From contig JAEWJB010000100.1 in the NCBI GenBank assembly GCA_023386795.1, forward strand, positions 1 to 11,466: a stretch of DNA of 11,466 nt, given 5' to 3'. Positions 6,634 to 11,466 of the stretch are shown in pieces. Made by a program: the position numbers and the translations under genes. The notes below the pieces were generated by a model. The model made no database searches, was not told the origin of the DNA, and saw only the letters and a list, made by a program, of their open reading frames with translations. Origin of the DNA: Pseudomonadota bacterium. Its GTDB lineage: Bacteria > Pseudomonadota > Gammaproteobacteria > Xanthomonadales > Xanthomonadaceae. How positions within the stretch are numbered: position 1 is the first letter of the stretch; every line of letters begins with the position of its first letter.

Positions 6634-7887
6634 ATGGAACAGCTCGCGGACCTGAACCTTCGCCATCTTTACGCGCTCACCGTGGTGGTCGCTCGCGGCG
6701 GCATCAGCGCGGCGGCGCCGCAGGTGAATCTTTCGCAACCGGCGCTCACGCAGGCCATCGCCAAGCTTGAGCGGCAGTTGCAATCGCCGTTGTTCGATCG
6801 CCAGCCCGGCGGCATGGCGCCTACCGAAGCGGCACAGCTGCTCGTGCCGCGCATCGAACGCGCCTTGGCCTATATCGCGCATGGCGTGCGGCTGGCGCGG
6901 CGCTCGCAGCGCCTGCCCGCGCTGGCCGGGCTGGAGCGGCGCGTGGCGCTGGGCCAATTGCGTGCGCTGACGGCGGTGGACCAGGCCGGCAACTACTCGT
7001 TGGCCGCCGCGCGCAGCGGCATCTCGCAGCCGGCGGTGTATCGCGCGGTGCACGACCTCTCCGAACTGATCGAAGTGCCGCTGACGATGCGCCGCGGCAA
7101 GACCGTGCAGTCCACGCCGGCGGCCACCCGAATGCTGCGGCTGGTGCGCTTGGCGCTGGCCGAACTGTCAGCCGGGGTGGATGAACTGGCATCGCTGCGC
7201 TCGGAGCGTGGCGGGCGCATTGCGCTGGGGGTGATGCCGCTGGCCCGCGCGATCCTGCTGCCGCAAGTGCTGGCGCGGTTCTCACGGGCGTATCCGAACA
7301 CCCGCATCAACGTGGTCGAAGGCCCGTATGCCGAAGTGCTCGGCGAACTGCGCGAGGGCAACCTCGACCTGCTCGTGGGGGCGATGCGCGACCGCCTGCC
7401 CGTGCGCGACGTGGTGCAGGAAGGCTTGTTCGACGACGACCCGGTAATCGTCGCCCGCGCCGGCCACCCGCTGGCCGGCACGCACTTCGCGTTCGAGCGC
7501 CTGCTCGACTACCCCTGGGTCATCGCCGCCACCGGCGCGCCGGTACGGGCGCGCTGGGAGCGGATGTTCCTCGACCAGGGCCACGCGCCGCCGCCACCGC
7601 GCATCGAGTGCGGCTCGGTACTGGTGACGCGCGGCCTGCTGCTGGAGGACGACTGGCTGACGCTGATGTCGCGCGACCAGTTCCTGATCGAGCGCCGCGC
7701 CGGGCTGATGACCGAACTCGCCAGCGCCGGCGAAGGCCTGCGTCGACGCATCGGCCTCACGACCCGTGCGGACTGGCACCCTACCCGGCAGCAATCGGCC
7801 TTCGTGGAGATGTTCCGCGCGGTGTGCGCCGAGCGCGGGGGCGCCGGGGATGACGACCCGTGGCCGTTCCGGCATGCGGCGCGGTGA
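6634..7887 (+). CDS. LysR-type transcriptional regulator with two tandem HTH domains
   Basis: Probable transcriptional regulator of the divergent oxalomesaconate operon. At 417 aa it is about 100 residues longer than a standard LysR protein (about 300), because it carries two winged-helix domains. The first is residues 7-66 (LRHLYALTVVV...SQPALTQAIAKLE...LFDRQPGG). The second is residues 106-165 (LGQLRALTAVDQAG...SQPAVYRAVHDL...TMRRGKTVQSTPA). Both keep the recognition-helix SQPA motif. A helical linker (about 166-190) leads to one LysR substrate-binding domain from residue 194 (GGRIALGVMPLAR) to about 395, with the usual ELREGNLDLLVGAM and LLLEDDWLTLMS segments. The start is the ATG at 6634; the upstream bases lack a ribosome-binding site. 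LigR and GalR, which control the same pathway elsewhere, are also LysR members, so the job is plausible. The inducer is unknown. The stop is 6 bp from the stop of a possible small convergent gene. Confidence 0.92.
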   Translation: MEQLADLNLRHLYALTVVVARGGISAAAPQVNLSQPALTQAIAKLERQLQSPLFDRQPGGMAPTEAAQLLVPRIERALAYIAHGVRLARRSQRLPALAGLERRVALGQLRALTAVDQAGNYSLAAARSGISQPAVYRAVHDLSELIEVPLTMRRGKTVQSTPAATRMLRLVRLALAELSAGVDELASLRSERGGRIALGVMPLARAILLPQVLARFSRAYPNTRINVVEGPYAEVLGELREGNLDLLVGAMRDRLPVRDVVQEGLFDDDPVIVARAGHPLAGTHFAFERLLDYPWVIAATGAPVRARWERMFLDQGHAPPPPRIECGSVLVTRGLLLEDDWLTLMSRDQFLIERRAGLMTELASAGEGLRRRIGLTTRADWHPTRQQSAFVEMFRAVCAERGGAGDDDPWPFRHAAR

Positions 7888-7893
7888 GGTACC

Positions 7894-8019
7894 TCACTCG
7901 GCGCGCGGTTGCGTACTGGCCATCATGAGGCCGTAGACCAATGATCCCGCAACCAGCACGCAGAACGCGAGCAGCCAGCCGTCTGTCGTCCCCATCCACA
8001 GGCGCAAGAGCAGAAACAC
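7894..8019 (-). CDS. Possible small one-pass membrane protein, unknown function
   Basis: I do not recognise this gene. The minus strand encodes 41 aa from a GTG at 8019 (44 aa from a TTG at 8028, or 33 aa from the ATG at 7995). The peptide reads as a short basic and hydrophobic start (FLLLRLW), a short polar stretch MGTTDG, a convincing membrane segment WLLAFCVLVAGSLVYGLMM, then a polar tail ASTQPRAE and TGA. The ordered membrane-protein pattern in a short intergenic region is why I list it. Against it: no clear Shine-Dalgarno precedes any of the three starts, and it begins about 25-55 bp after the acnB terminator without an evident promoter. It is convergent with the LysR gene. Conservation of the peptide in relatives would decide. 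Confidence 0.38.
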   Translation of the reverse strand: MFLLLRLWMGTTDGWLLAFCVLVAGSLVYGLMMASTQPRAE

Positions 8020-8050
8020 GACCCGCAAAATGCTTGGAAGATTCAAACAA

Positions 8051-8074
8051 AAAGCCCGGCTTTCGCCGGGCTTT
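8051..8074 (-). terminator. Rho-independent terminator of acnB
   Basis: AAAGCCCGGC (8051-8060) and GCCGGGCTTT (8065-8074) form a perfect 10-bp stem with a 4-nt loop, starting 21 bp after the acnB stop codon. On the minus strand the stem is followed by a T-rich exit (TTTTTGTTTG), the standard terminator layout. In the plus direction the exit is only moderately T-rich, so it may also stop LysR transcripts, less efficiently. Confidence 0.92.
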
Positions 8075-8095
8075 CTGCATTCCTTTCCGCGTGGC

Positions 8096-10687
8096 TTACG
8101 CCGCGACGGTATCGGCCACTTCCTGGTAATCCTGGATCTGGTCGAAGTTCATGTAGCGGTAGATTTCGGCACCCTTGCTGTTGATCACGCCGATATCCGC
8201 CATGTACTCCTCCTTGCTCGGGATCTTGCCCAACCGCGAGCAGATCGCCGCCAGTTCCGCCGAACCCAGGTACACGTTGGTGTTGCGGCCCAGACGGTTC
8301 GGGAAGTTGCGGGTGGAGGTCGAGAACACGGTCGCACCTTCGCGCGCCTGCGCCTGGTTGCCCATGCACAGCGAGCAGCCCGGCATTTCCATGCGCGCAC
8401 CGGCGGTGCCGAACGTGCCGTAGTGGCCTTCCTTGGTCAGCTCCGAGGCGTCCATCTTGGTCGGCGGCGCGACCCACAGGCGGGTCGGGATGTCGCGCTT
8501 GCCTTCCAGCAGCTTGGCGGCCGCGCGGAAGTGGCCGATGTTGGTCATGCACGAGCCGATGAACACTTCGTCGATCTGCGCGCCGGCCACTTCGGACAGG
8601 GTCTTCACGTCGTCCGGGTCGTTCGGGCAGGCCACGATCGGCTCATGCACGTCGGCCAGGTCGATCTCGATCACCGCGGCGTATTCCGCATCGGCATCGG
8701 GCTCGAGCAGCTGCGGGTCGGCCAGCCACTCTTCCATCTTCTTGATGCGGCGACCCAGGGTGCGGGCGTCGGCATAGCCTTCGGCGATCATCCACTTCAG
8801 CAGCGTGATGTTGCTGGTGAGGTACTCGATGATCGGCTCCTTGTTGAGGTGCACCGTGCAGCCGGCGGCCGAACGCTCGGCCGAGGCGTCGGACAGCTCG
8901 AACGCCTGCTCCACCTTCAGGTCCGGCAGGCCTTCGATTTCGAGGATGCGGCCGGAGAAGATGTTCTTCTTGCCCTGCTTGGCCACGGTCAGCAGGCCCT
9001 GCTTGATGGCGTACAGCGGGATCGCGTTGACCAGGTCGCGCAGGGTCACGCCCGGCTGCATCTGGCCCTTGAAGCGGACCAGCACCGATTCGGGCATGTC
9101 CAGCGGCATCACGCCGGTGGCCGCGGCGAAGGCGACCAGGCCCGAGCCGGCCGGGAAGGAGATGCCGATCGGGAAGCGGGTGTGCGAGTCGCCGCCGGTG
9201 CCGACGGTGTCGGGCAGCAGCATGCGGTTGAGCCAGCTGTGGATCACGCCGTCGCCCGGGCGCAGCGAGACGCCGCCGCGGGTGGAGATGAACTCCGGCA
9301 GCGTGTGGTGGGTCTTCACGTCCACCGGCTTGGGATAGGCGGCGGTGTGGCAGAACGACTGCATCACCAGGTCGGCCGAGAAGCCCAGGCAGGCCAGGTC
9401 CTTCAGCTCGTCGCGGGTCATCGGGCCGGTGGTGTCCTGCGAGCCGACCGAGGTCATCTTCGGTTCGCAGTAGGTGCCCGGGCGCATGCCCTGGCCTTCC
9501 GGCAGGCCGCAGGCACGGCCGACCATCTTCTGCGCCAGCGAGAAGCCCTTGCCGGTGTCCGGCGGGTTGACCGGCAGGCGGAAGAGGTCGGTGACCGGCA
9601 GCTTCAGCGCTTCGCGCGCCTTGGCGGTGAGGCCACGGCCGATGATGAGCGGAATGCGGCCACCGGCGCGCACTTCGTCCAGCAGCACGTCGCTCTTGAG
9701 TTCGAACTCGGCGATGACTTCGCCGTTCTTCAGCGCCTTGCCGTCATACGGACGCAGCTCGATGACATCGCCGTGCTCCATCTTGGAGACGTCGAGCTCG
9801 ATCGGCAGCGCGCCGGCATCTTCCATGGTGTTGTAGAAGATCGGCGCGATCTTCGAGCCCAGGCACACGCCGCCGAAGCGCTTGTTCGGGATGAACGGGA
9901 TGTCCTCGCCGGTGAACCACAGCACCGAGTTGGTGGCGGACTTGCGGCTGGAACCGGTGCCGACCACGTCGCCCACGTAGGCGACCAGATGGCCCTTCTT
10001 CTTCAGGTCCAGGATCTGCTGGATCGGGCCGCGCTTGCCGTCTTCTTCCGGGGTGAACGGCGCATCGGGACGCTTGTTCTTCAGCATCGCCAGCGCGTGC
10101 AGCGGGATGTCCGGGCGGGTGGTGGCGTCCGGGGCCGGCGACAGGTCGTCGGTGTTGGTTTCGCCCGGCACCTTGAACACGGTGATGGTCAGGCTCTGCG
10201 GCACTTCCGGCTTGCTGGTGAACCACTCGGCCTCGGCCCAGCTCTTCAGCACGGCCTGCGCGTGCGCGTTGCCCTTCTCGGCCTTTTCCTGCACGTCGTG
10301 GAAGGCGTCGAACACCAGCAGCGTGTGCTTCAGGCCTTCGGCCGCCACGGCACCCAGTTCCGGGTTGTCGAGCAGTTCGATGAGCGGGTGGATGTTGTAG
10401 CCGCCGAGCATGGTGCCCAGCAGTTCGGTGGCGCGCTGCGGGCTGAGCAGCGGGGTTTTCTCGGTCCCGAAGGCCACGGCGGCCAGGTAGGAGGCCTTGA
10501 CCTTGGCGGCGTCATCGACGCCGGCCGGCACGCGGTGGGTGATGAGGTCGACCAGGAAGGCTTCCTCGCCGGCCGGCGGGTTCTTCAGCAGTTCGATGAC
10601 ATCCGCGGTCTGCTGCGCGCTCAGCGGCAGCGGCGGGATGCCGAGCGCGGCGCGTTCGGCGACGTGGTGGCGATAGGCTTCCAACAT
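8096..10687 (-). CDS. acnB: Aconitate hydratase B (bifunctional aconitase/2-methylisocitrate dehydratase)
   Basis: Cytosolic [4Fe-4S] enzyme of the TCA cycle that converts citrate to isocitrate; AcnB proteins also dehydrate 2-methylisocitrate. The product has 863 aa, as expected for AcnB (865 in Escherichia coli). The domain order is that of AcnB: an N-terminal HEAT-like helical domain (about 1-160), the swivel domain carried near the N-terminus (GETNTDDLSPAPDA, GTGSSRKSATNSVLW), then the catalytic core (GGDSHTRFPIG). The cluster cysteines are Cys713 (GSCMTNIGHF), Cys771 and Cys774 (PGCSLCMGNQ). The ATG at 10687 has GGAG 8 nt upstream. The gene follows a VapBC-type pair by only 43 bp. That gap holds GAATC-N8-GATTC (10711-10728) around a TACGAT -10-like box, but no good -35, so acnB may use a promoter within vapC, a weak one here, or readthrough from vapBC. 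A strong terminator follows it. Confidence 0.97.
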   Translation of the reverse strand: MLEAYRHHVAERAALGIPPLPLSAQQTADVIELLKNPPAGEEAFLVDLITHRVPAGVDDAAKVKASYLAAVAFGTEKTPLLSPQRATELLGTMLGGYNIHPLIELLDNPELGAVAAEGLKHTLLVFDAFHDVQEKAEKGNAHAQAVLKSWAEAEWFTSKPEVPQSLTITVFKVPGETNTDDLSPAPDATTRPDIPLHALAMLKNKRPDAPFTPEEDGKRGPIQQILDLKKKGHLVAYVGDVVGTGSSRKSATNSVLWFTGEDIPFIPNKRFGGVCLGSKIAPIFYNTMEDAGALPIELDVSKMEHGDVIELRPYDGKALKNGEVIAEFELKSDVLLDEVRAGGRIPLIIGRGLTAKAREALKLPVTDLFRLPVNPPDTGKGFSLAQKMVGRACGLPEGQGMRPGTYCEPKMTSVGSQDTTGPMTRDELKDLACLGFSADLVMQSFCHTAAYPKPVDVKTHHTLPEFISTRGGVSLRPGDGVIHSWLNRMLLPDTVGTGGDSHTRFPIGISFPAGSGLVAFAAATGVMPLDMPESVLVRFKGQMQPGVTLRDLVNAIPLYAIKQGLLTVAKQGKKNIFSGRILEIEGLPDLKVEQAFELSDASAERSAAGCTVHLNKEPIIEYLTSNITLLKWMIAEGYADARTLGRRIKKMEEWLADPQLLEPDADAEYAAVIEIDLADVHEPIVACPNDPDDVKTLSEVAGAQIDEVFIGSCMTNIGHFRAAAKLLEGKRDIPTRLWVAPPTKMDASELTKEGHYGTFGTAGARMEMPGCSLCMGNQAQAREGATVFSTSTRNFPNRLGRNTNVYLGSAELAAICSRLGKIPSKEEYMADIGVINSKGAEIYRYMNFDQIQDYQEVADTVAA

Positions 10688-10710
10688 GACAACACTCCGG
10701 GAATCGTAAA

Positions 10711-10728
10711 AAGGATTCGGTGGTTTGG
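10711..10728 (-). promoter_or_regulatory. Possible weak acnB promoter/dyad in the vapC-acnB gap
   Basis: GAATC and GATTC are inverted 5-bp arms separated by 8 bp. The minus-strand interior contains TACGAT, a partial -10 match that would start transcription about 18 nt before the acnB ATG. No TTGACA-like -35 is present at 16-18 bp, so this may simply be chance dyad symmetry. Confidence 0.22.
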
Positions 10729-10730
10729 GC

Positions 10731-11129
10731 TCAGGCTTGCGGCACGATCAGCTTCAGGCCCTTGAAGTAGTCGCGATAAAAATGCGTGTCCAGGGTGATC
10801 AGGCCATCGCACTGCAGCAGTGCGTGGGCGCCGACCAGGAAATCGGCCAGCGGCCGTGACTCGCCGCCGCGCTGGCGCGAGCGGCGCTGCATCTCGCCGG
10901 CGCGCAGGGCCGACTTGGCCTCGACCGGGTTGAAGTGCACGCCCATTTCCTCGAGCGCGCCGAGGGCTTCGGCGCCGTTGCGTAGCGATGCGCACAGTTC
11001 GGCCAGGGCGGCGTCGCTGACGACCACGCGGCCATTGCCCAGGCACTGGCGCAGGCACGCCTCGGCGGCATCGGCCTGCGGACCATTGGTCAGCAGCTGC
11101 ACCAGCACGGGGGCGTCGATGGCGATCAT
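10731..11129 (-). CDS. vapC: PIN-domain ribonuclease toxin (VapC family)
   Basis: Probable toxin of a type II toxin-antitoxin pair; PIN-domain toxins of this family are metal-dependent endoribonucleases. The product has 132 aa. Acidic residues placed like the PIN active site are Asp5 (MIAIDAPVLV), Glu44 (ALAELCAS), Asp96 (RPLADFLVGAHAL) and Asp114 (LITLDTHFYRDYF). The first motif reads DAPVL where many VapC proteins have DTNVL, so the usual Asn is replaced by Pro. The other acidic positions are intact, and I see no frameshift or truncation. The open frame extends to 11171, but the ATG at 11129, four bases after the antitoxin stop, gives the canonical PIN N-terminus. The partner is the AbrB-like antitoxin upstream. 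Chromosomal pairs of this kind may be functional or relics; sequence alone cannot tell. Confidence 0.87.
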   Translation of the reverse strand: MIAIDAPVLVQLLTNGPQADAAEACLRQCLGNGRVVVSDAALAELCASLRNGAEALGALEEMGVHFNPVEAKSALRAGEMQRRSRQRGGESRPLADFLVGAHALLQCDGLITLDTHFYRDYFKGLKLIVPQA

Positions 11130-11133
11130 GCGC

Positions 11134-11334
11134 TCAGCCCTGCTCCGGGCCGGCGGATGGGTCCAGGGCAAACTTGCCGCGGACGCGGGAGATGGCGTCG
11201 TCCACGCTCTTGCGCAAGACGATGCGACTGCCTTCCAGCTCGACCTTGAGCACGCTGCCCTTGGTCAGGCCCAGGGCGTCGCGCACGGTCTTGGGGAGGG
11301 TGATCTGGCCGCGTTCGGCGACGGTGGCTTCCAT
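11134..11334 (-). CDS. vapB: AbrB/SpoVT-fold antitoxin (VapB/MazE-like)
   Basis: Antitoxin and transcriptional autorepressor partner of the PIN toxin. The 66-aa product is a swapped-hairpin AbrB domain: MEATVAERGQITLPKTVRDAL, then GLTKGSVLKVELEG and SRIVLRK, occupying about residues 1-42. A charged C-terminal tail (SVDDAISRVRGKF) would wrap and block the toxin. The ATG at 11334 has GGAG 7 nt upstream. The stop is 4 bp before the toxin ATG, so the two are surely co-transcribed. A perfect palindrome overlapping its -10 box lies just upstream, the expected site for repression by the antitoxin or the toxin-antitoxin complex. The family is clear; the VapB label depends on its partner being a PIN toxin. 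Confidence 0.9.
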   Translation of the reverse strand: MEATVAERGQITLPKTVRDALGLTKGSVLKVELEGSRIVLRKSVDDAISRVRGKFALDPSAGPEQG

Positions 11335-11348
11335 CGGTAGGCTCCAGA

Positions 11349-11373
11349 AAGTATGTACGAATTATACATACTT
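11349..11373 (-). promoter_or_regulatory. vapBC promoter with overlapping operator palindrome
   Basis: AAGTATGTA (11349-11357) and TACATACTT (11365-11373) are perfect 9-bp inverted arms with a 7-bp centre. On the minus strand the sequence contains TATAAT (positions 11366 to 11361), a perfect -10 box that straddles the centre and the right arm. Transcription would start about 20 nt before the vapB ATG. The -35 region is GC-rich and poor. Binding of VapB or VapBC here would block RNA polymerase directly. The palindrome and -10 are seen; the repressor role is inference from toxin-antitoxin biology. Confidence 0.8.
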
Positions 11374-11409
11374 GGGTGGGGGCGGGCCAGTTGACAGTTT
11401 TGCGGTGGC

Positions 11410-11466
11410 CGGTTGGATGCGTTGGCTTGCGGTGCGAGGGGGCGGTTGGATCCGTCGGCTTTGCGG
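11410..11466. repeat. Degenerate direct repeat at the right edge, gene-free
   Basis: Two units of 23 and 24 bp begin with CGGTTGGAT and end with TTGCGG (11410-11432 and 11443-11466). They differ by two substitutions and one inserted T, and their starts are 33 bp apart. A further TTTGCGG end precedes the first unit at 11399-11405. The array reaches the window end and probably continues. No open frame of interest crosses it. Such short GC-rich intergenic repeats occur in this group of bacteria; the function is unknown. Confidence 0.55.

Noticed and set aside
7781..8080. A 99-aa minus-strand frame starting inside the acnB terminator
   Set aside because: It overlaps the terminator stem and the end of the LysR gene, has shadow-like Arg/Pro-rich content, and competes with the better small membrane frame.
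8030..10765. A 911-aa plus-strand open frame opposite acnB
   Set aside because: It is fully antisense to an unmistakable aconitase B. Its composition (His, Arg, Gly, Val, Gln rich) is that of a GC-bias shadow frame with no recognisable domain.
11391..11396. TTGACA on the plus strand near the right edge as a -35 box
   Set aside because: No acceptable -10 follows at 16-18 bp (only TTGGAT-like bases in GC-rich repeat), and no gene start is visible before the window ends.
1..11466. CRISPR arrays, tRNA or rRNA genes, insertion sequences, prophage genes
   Set aside because: I found no regular repeat-spacer array, no cloverleaf or rRNA-like segment, and no transposase or integrase motif on either strand.

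Overview
The window is high-GC DNA (by eye about two thirds G+C, third codon positions strongly G/C) from a gammaproteobacterium. The sequences read most like Xanthomonadaceae (Xanthomonas, Stenotrophomonas, Pseudoxanthomonas, Luteimonas or Lysobacter type). This placement rests on the style of AcnB, the OprB-type porin and a GTAG-headed hairpin repeat, and has not been checked by a search. All genes except one are on the minus strand. The very long plus-strand open frames opposite them are antisense shadows caused by GC bias.

Region 1 (about 1-6532, minus strand) is a compact catabolic operon. In transcription order it holds a 4-carboxy-4-hydroxy-2-oxoadipate aldolase (ligK/galC type), a 4-oxalomesaconate tautomerase (galD/ligU type), a DctA dicarboxylate symporter, an OprB-type porin, a 4-oxalomesaconate hydratase (ligJ type) and a 2-pyrone-4,6-dicarboxylate lactonase (ligI type). 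The four enzymes form the whole lower half of the protocatechuate 4,5-cleavage / gallate pathway: PDC to oxalomesaconate, to its tautomer, to carboxyhydroxyoxoadipate, to pyruvate plus oxaloacetate. The porin and DctA supply outer- and inner-membrane uptake. No ring-cleavage dioxygenase and no LigC-type dehydrogenase lies in the window. The upper pathway is therefore elsewhere, or the unit feeds on an imported ring-cleavage product or related tricarboxylate. The operon ends near a perfect hairpin at the left edge.

Region 2 (6533-7887) is a divergent 101-bp control region and a plus-strand LysR-type regulator, the likely controller of the operon. The regulator is unusually long (417 aa) because it carries two successive winged-helix DNA-binding domains before a single effector domain. 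Its message may be leaderless.

Region 3 (7888-8095) holds a possible tiny one-pass membrane protein and the rho-independent terminator of acnB.

Region 4 (8096-11373) has aconitase B (acnB) placed 43 bp downstream of a VapBC-type toxin-antitoxin pair (AbrB-fold antitoxin, PIN-domain toxin) in the same orientation. The pair has a textbook autoregulatory palindrome overlapping a consensus -10 box. The right edge (11374-11466) contains no gene but starts a degenerate direct repeat that runs off the window.
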